Under the pieces are notes generated by a model. It was not told where the DNA came from, ran no database searches, and saw only the letters and a program-made list of their open reading frames with translations. A stretch of 64,000 bases of DNA. Origin: Thysanoteuthis rhombus (lineage: Eukaryota; Mollusca; Cephalopoda; Oegopsida; Thysanoteuthidae). The position numbers and the translations under genes were made by a program. The first letter of the stretch is position 1. Each line of letters opens with the position of its first letter. The stretch is taken from the NCBI GenBank assembly GCA_963457665.1, contig OY735233.1, positions 43,738,892 through 43,802,891 of the forward strand. Reading direction: 5' to 3'. Positions 25,036-35,775 of the stretch are shown here, one piece after another.

Positions 25036-25403
25036 GTATTGGTTGTGGTACGGATATTCTGGTGGAGGTTAAAACCGATATTAGACCAAAGACTGATTTG
25101 TGGGACTGGAGTATTGTAGGGGTAGATCCAGCTCTGACACAATTAGTTAGGCTAGATATAAGCTTTGGGTGTAAACTCACAGTGTCTCTTTGGTGTAAGA
25201 TAAAGAGGAAAAAATGCAGACTATAAGTGGTCAGATGGATCAACATGTTGCTAAACCACCCACAAAAGATTTTTCCACTTTATAACAGCCATAAAACTAA
25301 ATATTTAGCTTGGAAATAGCTAAAATTGTAACCTTGGTTGTTGCTGCTGATCTCACAAATTAGTGCTGCTGGGCATAAGAAACTCATTTGGGTATTGGCT
25401 GAA

Positions 25404-25760
25404 ATAATTGCCGAGACAAAAACTCAGGGTTGCCAATTCAAAAAATAATTTCACACTAGTTTGACTGCCAAAAAGCACTGAATAAACTTTTTGAATTGCC
25501 AGAAAACGCCCTAAATGGCCAAAAACCACGAAAGATGATCAAAATATTCAGAAAATGGCCAATATGTTTCAATTGTCAAAGGAATTGCCAAGACAAAAAC
25601 TCAGGGTTGCCAATTCAAAAGATATTTTCATGTTAGCTTAACTGCCAAAAAGCACTGAATAAATTTATTTAAATAGCCAGAAAACGCCCTAAATGGCCAA
25701 AAACCACTAAAGATGATCAAAATGGTCCGAAAATGGCCAATATGTTTCAATTGTCAAAGA
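25404..25760 (+). repeat. Tandem duplication of a 177-bp unit
   Basis: AAAACTCAGGGTTGCCAATTC begins at about 25420 and 25597. Between them GCCAGAAAACGCCCTAAATG and GGCCAATATGTTTCAATTGT repeat at the same spacing. The copies are about 90% alike by eye. The unit itself is rich in TGGCCAAAA-type text. Confidence 0.88.
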
Positions 25761-26139
25761 CAAAAATTCCATCTGATGATGTAGGTTCAACATCCATGAA
25801 TTCAGGACAGACTCGTTCTTGCTCAAAAATGTAATAGGATGCTTAAAATCAAACGTCATTTCATGAATGAGTTAACTGATGATGTTCTGAAAAGAATTGA
25901 ACATAAGAAATCGCCTATACTTGGGGTAATCCATCAAGGGGTCAAAGGGTCAACTGAGTCTAGTCATGTCATACCTTTTCAATTTCCCACTGTTGAATGT
26001 TTATACTTGCTTCCCCGTTATTATCAAATAGAAATTGGTTTCATAAAATTCATTTACTGAAATACAAGTGTTATGTAACACTAACCAAAGCTACAAAAGG
26101 TTTCAAAGCAAAACATTGCAAAGGAGATAGATTGAGAAT

Positions 26140-26225
26140 GAATGAGCTTCAGCAAGATTTGAACTCTCATCTCTTATCTTTGAGAGACTGTCTGTGACGG
26201 CACCTGACCCACTCGGCTACAAAAG
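26140..26225 (-). repeat. tRNA-derived SINE head
   Basis: The minus strand reads TAGCCGAGTGGGTCAGGTGC (A-box region of a Leu/Ser-like tRNA) and about 50 bases later GAGTTCAAATCTTG (B box). The cloverleaf is not intact. Confidence 0.5.
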
Positions 26226-26264
26226 TTTAATCAGCAGATACCACTCAAATTTAGCAATATATCA

Positions 26265-26545
26265 AATCACCATAGCCCCACGAATTGCCTGCCAGACTAA
26301 CCAGCCAAGTGAACTACAGATTCTTCTCTCTTTGAGTGCCCATGTGTCTAAATGTAGATGTGTGTAGTTTTTCCCAAAAGTGCTTTTTGGGATCAACAAT
26401 ACTTAAATCACTGGTATTTTCTAGATAATTTTAGATAAAAGATCTATTCATTAAAGATAATTTTAGATAATGTTTTAAAAAATTAGTTCTGGTACATGCA
26501 TGGGCAATAGTGATTCATTTATGTGAGGTATGGATACCTACATTT
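26265..26545 (+). repeat. Family D repeat, short
   Basis: CACCATAGCCCCACGAATTG, ACAGATTCTTCTCTCTTTGA, AAAAGTGCTTTTTGGGATCA and AATTAGTTCTGGTACATGCA, in family order with the middle deleted. Confidence 0.78.
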
Positions 26546-26609
26546 TTACCTTGCCTTATCATTAGTTTACACTAGTAGTACTAGATGTGAGTCTCAAATT
26601 GTTTGAATT

Positions 26610-26720
26610 TCTCAACTCTAAAATTCATAAACCACTTGAAACTGCTCCTAAACGCATTGGAACTCTTCAATAAATATAATAAAAAAGATGGAGCTCTTTT
26701 GTGAACTAAAGAAGAACAAG
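26610..26720 (+). repeat. Family B element, 5' part
   Basis: CAACTCTAAAATTCATAAACCACTTG with GGAACTCTTCAATAAA, the family's left end. A 70-codon open frame just after it (26688-26900) is not convincing. Confidence 0.6.
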
Positions 26721-26929
26721 AACCGTAAGTTCAACAATGTGTCCACTGTAATTTCTGATTTCAAAGGGGTTCTAAATGAAGTAGTAGAAGCATTCCCAGT
26801 TGTGCAAGTAGTGGCAAGAAGAAGAAGGAAGGTGAGGATGGTTCACCAGAAAATATGGCCATCAAAAAAAAAAACAATTAGGAGGTTTAAATTGAAGTAA
26901 GTATACAATTTTTATCAATAAAGACAGCA

Positions 26930-27245
26930 CAATACATCCAGGAGAAGACAGGAGTCAGGGACATCATAGAATCCATGAAAAAAACTCAAATGGTAATGGG
27001 CTGGCCATGTCGCAAGAATAGCAGACAACCAATAGACATCACAACTCATGAAATGGGTCCCCAGAGATCAGACATGCAATCAAGGCCGGCAGAGTATTAG
27101 ATGGAGAGATGAGAGACGAGCTAGACAAATTCAGAAAGTACTGGCTCCGCAATGTACACGATAGAGAAGAGAGGCAAATCCTGGGGAAGGTCCATGTCCA
27201 ACAACAGTCGTTAAGAGACTGATGATAATGATGATGATATATATA
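26930..27245 (+). pseudogene. LINE 3' fragment with (GAT)n tail
   Basis: Shifted frames read GVRDIIESMKKTQ, then WAGHVARIADN, then QGRQSIRWRDE, then KYWLRNVHDREERQILGK, ending in TGA at 27220-27222. The order matches the C-terminus of LINE ORF2 proteins (WAGHVARM...GRPxxRWxDE). It is followed by GATGATAATGATGATGATATATA, the kind of simple-repeat 3' tail used by RTE- or CR1-type LINEs. Confidence 0.75.
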
Positions 27246-27714
27246 ACATTTTTAGCTATTAAGTCAGCTGGAAATTGAAATTTTCAGCTGATTTAAGCAA
27301 TTTTTGCAGTAGCTTTAGTTATTGATAACAAACAATACATGGCAACACTGTAAAAAACAAATGCCTGATACATCATGAACTGATGACATCACACCTCTAA
27401 TGACAAAATAGCAGCTAGTAAATAAAACACAAAACCCCCACCTTCCTCTTTACATTGTTTAATATAACTGAGACTGACCAACAGACCAACCGAAAAGCAT
27501 CTTATAGAGATGTAAGGACACATCTAAAAATTTTGAAATTACTGAATAGTGCTAGCAAAGTAACTCTGATCAGAAGTTACTGCACTTGATTCAAGATTAG
27601 GATTTTCTCATATGAATGTAAGACTTGAATGAAGTATTGTAGCCAATGTAAACAAACAATATGGCATGGAATATTCTTTTTTGCAATTATCACCTCACTC
27701 AAGTCTGTCAAGCC

Positions 27715-27970
27715 CACAAAAGTCCAGATTTGGCTCTCTTGTTCTTCCCAAAGAGATTTCAGACCATATATGAAATTAGGGAAAATGCAATGAGAATGGA
27801 CTTTGCAGACTTTTAAACAATGAAAGGGACGCTGAAAGAAGTCTTCAAGATCCCAAGGGGAGTATTTTGAAGGGGACCATTGCCCAAAGTATGCTATTTT
27901 TTTGTTAATTTTAATTTTCTTGATTATTTCTGGATATATGTTATACTTGAATCCGGGCAATGCTAAATAA
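27715..27970 (+). pseudogene. Broken mariner-type transposase C-terminus
   Basis: Reads PKRFQTIYEIRENAMRMDFA, then after a stop SQGEYFEGDHCPKYAI, ending at TAA 27968-27970. The blocks F-T-V-E-E-I-K-E-N and SQGEYFEGD are the end of mariner transposases (as also in SETMAR). Two TGA stops stand where Trp is usual. The 127-codon frame on the opposite strand over this stretch is an antisense shadow. Confidence 0.7.
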
Positions 27971-28477
27971 CCCTGTTAGCAGGAATTTTTTTTTATAAAA
28001 ACCAAGCATATAAAAGTCAAAACAAATTAAAAGAAGAAATGTAAATAATAGCCACGTATGACATTCATGTTATTTCTTTGGCCTCATTTGCCTTTCCCCA
28101 CGGAATTCTTGCAACCTGCCTGCAATTTTCAATCTGTCCATTGCAAGTGGCACTTGAAGATAAATAGGAAAAATATAACTTGCAGGTAAAAACAGAAGGA
28201 AAAATAAAATAAAATCTTCAGGACTCCAATAAATTCTACTGAAAACACAGGTAGACTCTCATTGAAACTGACAGTCCCCTGGCAGGTGAATAGGACAGGT
28301 AGTTAACGAGCATTTATATTCACAACATAACCCGAGGCAAAGAGGGTCCAATGACACCTGCAGAAGCCATAGAGGTCATATGAACAGCTTGCTGTGATTT
28401 CAAATCGGTATATGCAAAGATTTTAACGATTTTATGAAAGGCTGTGTTCTTTGGAGGTAATAGACGAATAAAAAAAA

Positions 28478-28910
28478 CAATTCTGGTGAGTCACTCAATA
28501 GAAACTGTTACAAGACCTATGTCTTTTGGCAGCATGCTGTGTTGGGGTTGATCAATTAAAAACTGGAAAAAGGGGTGATCAATGAATAATTTACTTCTTC
28601 TGCCTTTTGGAGGGCAGAGACACTAAAAAAATTTGAATTTGCAAAAAGCGAAAGTGAATGCAGCCGGTCATAAACGGAGTGACCTGTTTAGCATGAATTT
28701 ATGTCAAAAATTGAACCCCCTCTAAAAAAACTATTATGAGAGGGAATTTTCAAAAAAAGAAAAAAAAGGGATGAATATTGAAATTTTAAGCCTCCTAGCT
28801 CCATTCATACAGCTTTGAATAAATAGTCAGCCAGGTGGCCAAACTCATTGAAAAAAATGAAGAAACATATGTTGACAGTTTTGGTTGATGGTTTCTAGAA
28901 AATGTCAAAC
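28478..28910 (+). repeat. Family A repeat, full length
   Basis: From TTCTGGTGAGTCACTCAATA to GACAGTTTTGGTTGATGGTTTC. The interior blocks are all present, including AGTCAGCCAGGTGGCC at the microsatellite-prone site. Confidence 0.85.
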
Positions 28911-29238
28911 TGAGTTAATGACTACATAAGACAATTTAAAATTGTATACCATGGACCATTCCTCAAATGTAGTGTTCTTACAAAGGTTGATAATCATTTC
29001 ATGATAAACAGGAAGAAGAACAGACTCTGTTCAAAACCTGCGACGTTGTAAATACACTTTTTGGAAGCATTTGGTATCATTGTTTCAGGGAACAAAAATA
29101 TCAATAATATCAAAAACGATTTGATTGCAAGTTAATCCTCATAAAAAAGTCCAGAACAAAAATATATAATCACTGCATCAAAAATCTAAGGTAAAATATT
29201 GTCCAAAATGCAATATAATTCATTGGCCAAGGAAAAAG

Positions 29239-29239
<1 letters not shown>

Positions 29240-29302
<63 letters not shown>
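29240..29302. repeat. (TA)n microsatellite
   Basis: 63 bp of uninterrupted TA. Confidence 0.98.
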
Positions 29303-29305
<3 letters not shown>

Positions 29306-29558
29306 CATATAATTTGAACTATAGGAAGAGAGACATACTCAGGAGTGAAAGTGTATGGAAACTAGGTTTATTTATCCATAAATGTTTTTATTGATGAGAC
29401 ATATGTCAGGGGGTATTCCCATCATCGGTAGTGTGCGCTGTGTATTTGTGTACCATTTAATGGTTTCACGTTTACTGAGGAACATATGAGCGTTGCTTTG
29501 AGAGCAAAAGATGGGATCCCATCTGTTAGGGTCATCTTGTTGTGTGGGACTTAGTTCA

Positions 29559-29561
<3 letters not shown>

Positions 29562-29624
<63 letters not shown>
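29562..29624. repeat. (TA)n microsatellite
   Basis: 63 bp of TA, about 260 bases after the previous one. Between them lies unrecognised single-copy-looking sequence (AGTGTGCGCTGTGTATTTGT and neighbours). Confidence 0.98.
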
Positions 29625-29627
<3 letters not shown>

Positions 29628-29741
29628 CATAAATTGCATTATATATAGAAACATTTATTTGAAATGATCACCCATTATTATATGTTGAAAGTACCATTTG
29701 GCCTAGACAATGCAAATAGAATAAACAATTGGAGAAAATGG

Positions 29742-29825
29742 GGCTGCTGCAGGAATCAAACCTGAGACCGATAAGGAAGCTACCACTTCAAGGAACTGTT
29801 GCTCTTACCATAGAGCTAAACAGCC
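29742..29825 (-). tRNA. tRNA-like sequence (pseudo-tRNA or SINE head)
   Basis: 84 nt on the minus strand. The acceptor arms GGCTGTT and AGCAGCC pair over 7 bp with one G-U. The D arm is TAGCTCTATGGTAAGAGCA and the T arm CAGGTTTGATTCCTG (4 bp, loop TTTGATT). The length suits a class with a long variable arm, but I cannot fold a clean anticodon stem, so it is more likely a decayed tRNA or a tRNA-derived retroelement head than a working gene. Confidence 0.4.
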
Positions 29826-29968
29826 GCCAGTAATGCAAAGGCCAAATACGTGTTTTAACTCCAAATTCCCGTCTATATCTGCTCTATTTGTTTCTTTCAA
29901 TGCAGACAATTATGTTATTAAGAAATGGACATTATCAGTCTGTCAGATCATATATCCATTTCATAATA

Positions 29969-29987
29969 ACACACACACACACACACA

Positions 29988-30048
<61 letters not shown>

Positions 30049-30056
30049 ATGTGTGC
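29969..30056. repeat. Self-complementary (AC)n(AT)n(GT)n tract
   Basis: AC at 29969-29988, AT at 29991-30040, GT at 30041-30056. AC and GT blocks on either side of AT make a near-perfect palindrome of almost 90 bp. Confidence 0.97.
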
Positions 30057-31164
30057 GTAAGGTGTATATATTAGTTATAAACGCTATTTAGTCTGCTTTC
30101 TTCTTTTTCTTTCCTTCTTTCTTGTATTCTATTTTTCTATCTCAAGAATTCATTTTGAAAAAAGAATATGACGTTGTGTGACGTATAAAGAGAACTTCCT
30201 TTTTCTATGTCCCTTTTATTACCCCAACCCCCTTATAAAGATAACAGCTTTCTTGTTATGAACATCGTTTATCTCTCTTCGGGTTACTTAATTCCTTACA
30301 AATCTGGTCTTGGCCTCATTTTTTGTGCATTTTCAGAACTGTCGACTTACATTGCGGTAAAATGGCAATGCCCATATATGCCACAACAGGAAATATTTGT
30401 TAGTTTAGTTTTTGTCTCAACTATCATCGTAGCCACAATCACAGATCTGACCCAACAACAAAAAAACAGAATAAAGTATTCTTTCTTATTCACTTGTCTG
30501 TCTGTCAGTCCATGTTCATTTCAGTCTGTCTGTCAGTCCATGTTCATTTCAGTGTGTCTGGTCACATTTTTTGGCATAGAGCCTTGAAAATATCTATGTA
30601 TCATCCAGTAACCACTTTATGAAAACAGGTTTTTCATTTTTCTGAAATTTGTCTTTTTCCCCTTGTTTTTGGGGGTGCTCGATTTACGATGATAACCATT
30701 GTCAATTGAAGAATTATTTCAAAGCATTTTCGATGTTTATGTACTCGTGGAAAAGCTTGGTTGGAATGATAGAGTGAGATAGAGCGAGTATGAGAGTACA
30801 TTGCTGAATTTTGATTTTTCAAGAATAAAACTTACATCCTTGTTTATTCTACTGGTTGTGTTACACCTGACCCTTTAAAACTGACAACTCCAGTCTATCA
30901 GCACTTTTGATTTTCTCTAGTCATTTATTGCTTTATTTAACCTTGTATAACTGTCCAAGGAGTCAGGGTTGGGTAGGTGGATTAGTAAAGTCTTAGGTGA
31001 CAGAGAGATGAGAACTTACAGAGAGGGGGTATTGTGAGTAAAATGATGCAACTGCAAGTTGGCCCTGGTGATTCATTTTTAGGTAGAGATGGAAATATAT
31101 TTGAAATAAATGATCAAGAGAATCTTTAAAGAAAAAATAGACGAGAAATATACTTATTAGAAAT
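30057..31164. other. No supported gene
   Basis: Holds a 126-codon frame (30207-30587) with hydrophobic patches and no known motif. Its 3' part runs into the 30496 duplication and family D text (about 30552-30640), so I do not call it a gene. Confidence 0.5.
30496..30553 (+). repeat. Short tandem duplication, 29-30 bp
   Basis: CTGTCAGTCCATGTTCATTTCAG occurs twice in a row, then TGTCTGGTCACATTTTTTGGC, a family D landmark. Confidence 0.9.
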
Positions 31165-31555
31165 TGTTAACCAAAACTACCTAAGCTGAAGCTAGCTATA
31201 TGTGTGTATATTTACAGGAAGAGGATTGAAAATTTAAAAATACTTTACTCCCTATTAAGTCTACAAAAAAAATAGTCTTTTTTTCTTTTTGAAAATGCAC
31301 CACCTAGCGAGGTTTTTAGGAGGGGTCAATTTGCAATGTAAGTTTACGTTAAATTGGTCTCTAGTTTTGCCCACCTGAAATCATGCTTGTTTTTTTTTTT
31401 TGAATTTCAGACTTTTTACTGAAGAAACCAAAGACAAGAGAAGTGACTTATTCATTGATCACCTCTTTTTCCTATTCCTCTGAAAACCCGAACATGGCCT
31501 GCTGCCAAAAGATATTGTGCAACAGCTTCTATTGAGTGACCAAGCAGACCTGTTT
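31165..31555 (-). repeat. Family A repeat, near full length, reverse
   Basis: From TTAACCAAAACTACCTAAGC to GAGTGACCAAGCAGACCTG. The microsatellite-prone site holds TATATGTGTGTATATT. Confidence 0.83.
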
Positions 31556-32112
31556 TTTTAAATTTATTTATCTATAAGTGTCCGTGTAAAATGCAATATC
31601 TCTGATTCTTCTTTAAATGAATTAAGAAGAAATTTCCTTATATGGATTCTAAATGGGAAATTACATATCATAGCAGGATAAATTATTAACCATTTAAAAT
31701 CAAATTTTCAAACATTGAAACACACGTAACATTTTAAGATGTTCAACTACAAAGGGTATAAGTCAATTACAGAATGAATGAGAGCAGAAAACCAGACTAT
31801 TTAAAACAGGATTTTATTAAATTTAAGTACAAAGGATATAAATTAGAGTTAATGTTCAGGGTTAGCGTTAAGTTTAATATTATATAACTCAATAGAGGGA
31901 CAAATGAAAGCAGCAAACTTATCTTTACGGTAGTTTCGCCACTAAAAAAGGCTTAAGATGGTGAGTTTACACAGCTTTAATATATACTAACCCTAAATTG
32001 ATTGTTTCATAAATACAGTATAAAATTAAAAAAGTGAAAAACAATTTTTAAAAAAGGCACTTTTTCCCTGTTTTTTTAAACCTTTACCAGCAGAAATTAT
32101 AAGTTAATACAG

Positions 32113-32222
32113 GCTTCCCTCATTAAAACATGGGTGGATAGTGGACCCCAAAAAAGCAAAATTGATTGCAGCTCAGTTATAATATGGTTGGCTTTTCTAG
32201 CCCTCAACATTCACGCAGGGTA
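32113..32222 (+). repeat. Family G element
   Basis: TACAGGCTTCCCTCATTAAA at the left, GGTGGATAGTGGACCCCAAA, then CAGTTATAATATGGTTGGC. The right end is lost near the mariner remnant. Confidence 0.68.
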
Positions 32223-32439
32223 CTTTTACAAGATTTGCCCAGAAATTATCCAGCCATTTTGAATTTCTCTGGAAATATTTGCATGGCCTTATTGTAATGT
32301 GGCAACTAACAGAAGGACCTTACAGTGCATACATGAACATACACTCTCCTGTGCTGTTACTCAGGCAGCATTGAGAGGCCCATAGAGTGAGACCATGTAC
32401 TGTCACAATGACCAAGCCTGTTCTTCATGTCTTTTGCAA

Positions 32440-32620
32440 AAACATTGCATCACCTAGATCGATCTGATTTTCTAGTCAGGATTTGGGTCCCTGCTACCTC
32501 TGGCTTTTTACTATTGGAAGGGGAAGATTTCACACTGTGGACAAGATTAAGGAAAATGCAACAAGGCAGCTGATGGCAATCCCGAAAGAGGACTTTGCAG
32601 ACTATTTTGATTTTGATTAA
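32440..32620 (+). pseudogene. Second broken mariner-type transposase C-terminus
   Basis: Reads GRFHTVDKIKENATRQL and then MAIPKEDFADYFD up to TAA 32618-32620, matching the mariner block FxTVEEIKENxTRxLxAIPKEDFxxCFE. It is better preserved here than the copy at 27.8 kb but lacks the WKxRW...SQGEYFEGD end. Further upstream (PRS.DLG.C) only scraps of the SPDLAPCD region remain. Confidence 0.72.
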
Positions 32621-32659
32621 AATTATCCTGATGAATTTTTAATTTTTTTTAATCCAATT

Positions 32660-32826
32660 CATAGAAGAGTTCCATTTTATGCTATTAAAAATAGTGGGTC
32701 ACTTCAGTGAATTGAATAAAAAATATCAAAAAATTTACCAAATAGTCAAAGGGAGATTAATTCAATCGGAAGTTATTTTGCTTAAAATTGATATTTTATT
32801 TTCTCTGTATGAATTTAAGAGTTAAG
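32660..32826 (+). repeat. Family B element
   Basis: ACCAAATAGTCAAAGGGAGA, TATTTTATTTTCTCTGTATG and the end GAATTTAAGAGTTAAG. Confidence 0.68.
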
Positions 32827-34114
32827 AAATTCCAAAATTCAGATAAGATTAATCCAATAAATTTCATTAAAACTGTTCTTGGGTTATGTTTCAGGCATGT
32901 ACTTATACCAACAGCCAACTACTGAATTCACAGTGCTACAAGGGCTGACTGATAAGCTTGTGGGTAAAGGTACAAGGACATGAGTTTCACAGTTCCAACT
33001 TAATTTGGATACAGTTCAACTCGTCGAATGATAACACAATTCGTAATTGTTAAGTTATTTTTTTCCAGGAAATTGAAACTTGAGAGTCAGCAATTGGTGA
33101 GAAAATTGACAATATTGTCCATTGTACTGTCATCCACTATCTTGCTATCAAGAGTTCAAGGAAGGGCCATCTTTTTATAGAGTTGCCACCATGTTCTCCT
33201 AAGGTCAGTGGTTTCAAAATTTTGAAAAACTCAAGGACCCCATCTATAAAGGAAATATTCTGGCAGACCCCAATTTTTGGACTGTTTGCAGAGTAATTAA
33301 TGAACAACAACGAAAAGCAATTTTTGACCTTTAAAAATCATATTTATTTAAATTGTATTAAATTTATTCAAAATCAAATATATGGTACAGATCTGTGTAC
33401 AATAAGTACGTTTTTTGATTGTTGTGTGATGGATGTCATTTTTCTGTCACAAGATTCACAGTGTCAGGTCTACAGGGAACACAGCTGTGAACTCCCAAGC
33501 ATTATTTGATGGACCTTAGCTTGGAAACCAAGGCCTTAGATAATAATCCCTGGATACTAAGGTAGCGGATGACTGCATGATGGGTGATATTGTCCTTGTA
33601 CCTGATGCCACAAACTTAACAATAATCTTTGGAATGTTAGTGGACAGTGCAAAGATTGGGTAATGGTTTATTACTGGTACGCAAACTAAAACATCGAACA
33701 GAGGTAACCAGAGATTGCTGTCTGCCAATAGAACAAAACATTATCATATGTAGAGCTTTGTCAGAATGACCCAAAGTATCTGGACATGAAGAGGTACAGA
33801 CAACCTTGAATTGAACATATACTAAGTTTTACATTAAAAAATAATTTTATCGACAAGAAAAATATATGATATCAAGATGCGACCTTTAGTACTACATAGG
33901 CAACTTCATTTGCCAAGCAAAAAGTTAACCCTGGCACTACAGGTAACTCCGATCATCAGAAAGCAGTCAGTTTGAATTTTGCATTTGTGATGTCATGTCA
34001 ATCTCGGTCACACATGAACAGGAAGTTACAGGTTTCAAAGTAATCTTGTGCACAAAATGTTGGCGTCCTTGAAAAAAAAAAATGCAGAATGGTGAAGGTT
34101 ATAAAGAGAAAGTT
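32827..34114. other. Sequence 3' of the gene, nothing firm
   Basis: Presumably includes the 3' UTR of the minus-strand gene next to 34115. No repeat recognised with confidence. Confidence 0.45.
33667..33672 (-). terminator. Possible polyadenylation signal AATAAA
   Basis: An AATAAA on the minus strand about 440 bases past the stop codon. Nothing closer was seen. Further copies occur near 33,340 and 33,360, so the choice is a guess. Confidence 0.2.
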
Positions 34115-34229
34115 TCAGTTCCTTTTGAATTGGGCAAAATTTTGCCAGAAGATCTCAAATTTGTCCAAGACAGCATCTTCTTTTTCCGGAGACTTTTCTC
34201 TCTCTTTCTCGTATAACTTCTGGGCCAGT
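34115..34229 (-). CDS. Terminal coding exon 10 and stop
   Basis: 115 nt: one base finishing Leu, then 37 codons and TGA (34117-34115). The acceptor is TATTTCAG. It starts LAQKLYEKEREKSPEKEDAV and ends DKFEIFWQNFAQFKRN. The phase agrees exactly with exon 9 across a 7-kb intron. Confidence 0.78.
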
Positions 34230-34494
34230 CTGAAATAGAAAATAAAACATACAAATAATTCATCATACATTTCACATTACAGCATGCAATGAGATCATTG
34301 TTCCTGGGTAGTGAGTGTTATTTTCTGATTGTCTACAGCTAAAAAGTATAGAAAATGGCTATTATTCCACTTCAAACTTTGCTTTTATGGCCAGGATAGT
34401 GATATTCATATGTAATTGTTTTTATTAGTTTATCTACAGATGAGTTCAACAAACAATTAAATACCAGGGTTACTATGGTTGGCATAATTAGACA

Positions 34495-34870
34495 GTATCA
34501 ACCAGCATAGGTTTCTTCAGTTTTTAAGTTGGTACAGTTGGTTGGCTATGTATGTATGTATGTATCACGTCTACACTAATAGAGTTAGAGGGCTGAAAAT
34601 TTGAACATTTACACCTTATTATGCTTAGGAAATACCCCTTAAAATAGGTTTTAGTAGTAATATAGGTAAATACTAAATTTATTTCTTAGTTTGTGTCAGC
34701 CTATTTCTTTGAAAATTCACACTTTTTTTAGTGATCACTGCCCAACAAAGGCGAGAGAAGTTATTCATTGATCATCCCCTTTTCCAATTTTTTAATTGAT
34801 CATCCCTAAGACGATATGCTGCCAAAAGATGCTGATCATGACAGTTTCTATTGAGTAAATAACCTGTTAC
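34495..34870 (-). repeat. Family A repeat in the last intron, with (GTAT)n
   Basis: From TAGGTTTCTTCAGTTTTTAA to TTTCTATTGAGTAAATAACC. (TATG)n at about 34548-34564 lies at the family's microsatellite site. Confidence 0.84.
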
Positions 34871-35084
34871 TTTTAGGTTTATTCATTTTATTTGTAGACC
34901 TGTAACCCGTACATGGGGCATTGGACTGTGAAAGGGTGATAAAAAGTCATTTTTGACTGTACTTTTTGGCTTCTCATTATTAATACACCTTGAAAAAAAT
35001 CTTCCCTTTATAACGGCAAGTGAGTTAAAATGGCACTCCGAGATCTCAAATTCATTGACTGCTTCTAATCAACCGTGGTACTTC

Positions 35085-35206
35085 ATTGAATTTACAGTAA
35101 TGAAAAAAAAAAAATCACCAAATGGTCAAAGGAAGATAACTGCAATGATAAGTTATCTCCCTTGAATATGACATCCTATTTTCTTTGTGTGAATTTAAGA
35201 GTTGAA
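35085..35206 (+). repeat. Family B element
   Basis: ATCACCAAATGGTCAAAGGA, GATAAGTTATCTCCCTTGAA and GTGTGAATTTAAGAGTTGA. Confidence 0.68.
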
Positions 35207-35662
35207 TTCCTCCGGTTGATATAAACAGTAGTCTTATGTAACAGCCATATTCTATCAGTAATTACTGACCATTGAAAATCCCTTCCTTCAATTCCTGACC
35301 TCTGAAAATATCTTTCTTCTTGATTAGCAATGCGCAACATACAGATTAAGTGACAAAATTGCTAAAGCAAATTCTAGATTAAAAATTGTGAAATTCGGTG
35401 TTTTATCATCATATTTTTCCATACTACCAGAAATACCTATTTTGTTAGTGCAGAAAATGACTAAGCAAGAAAATCATAAGAGTTCTGGTAACATCAGTGG
35501 AAAGCAAGCTGGAACAAATAAAAAAGCAAAAAAAAAAGCTAAAACTTTGTCTTCATAAACCAGGTTCAAATGCAGTTGGCATCAGATTACAACTGCAAAT
35601 ACTACTACTCCATCAACCACCCTTCCACTTTTAATCTACGACTGAATCAAAGTTTTAAAGTA

Positions 35663-35775
35663 CAGGTATACCATGACATAATGCAGTTAAATCATTCCAA
35701 AATTGTCCGTACTATTCAAGGTCTTATTATAATTTGATGTGGGGTTTTTTTCCAGCCTATTATATATATATCATA
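35663..35775 (+). mobile_element. Tigger/pogo-like terminal fragment
   Basis: Begins right after TA with CAGGTATACCATGACATAAT, close to the known Tigger end CAGGCATACC, and continues GTCCGTACTATTCAAGGTCTTA as in the element at 57702. The second end is missing. Confidence 0.55.

Noticed and set aside
25404..25760. Two-copy repeat considered as a CRISPR array
   Set aside because: Only two long near-identical units with no spacers, in a eukaryotic genome.
27577..27960. 127-codon minus-strand frame
   Set aside because: The plus strand of the same DNA carries recognisable mariner blocks; the minus frame is a shadow.
29742..29825. Functional tRNA gene
   Set aside because: Acceptor, D and T arms fit, but I could not form a proper anticodon stem; kept only as tRNA-like.
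29833..30091. Two overlapping plus-strand frames
   Set aside because: Mostly translation of the (AC)n(AT)n(GT)n tract.
30207..30587. 126-codon plus-strand frame with hydrophobic segments
   Set aside because: No known motif; its end runs into a tandem duplication and family D repeat text; no splice partner seen.
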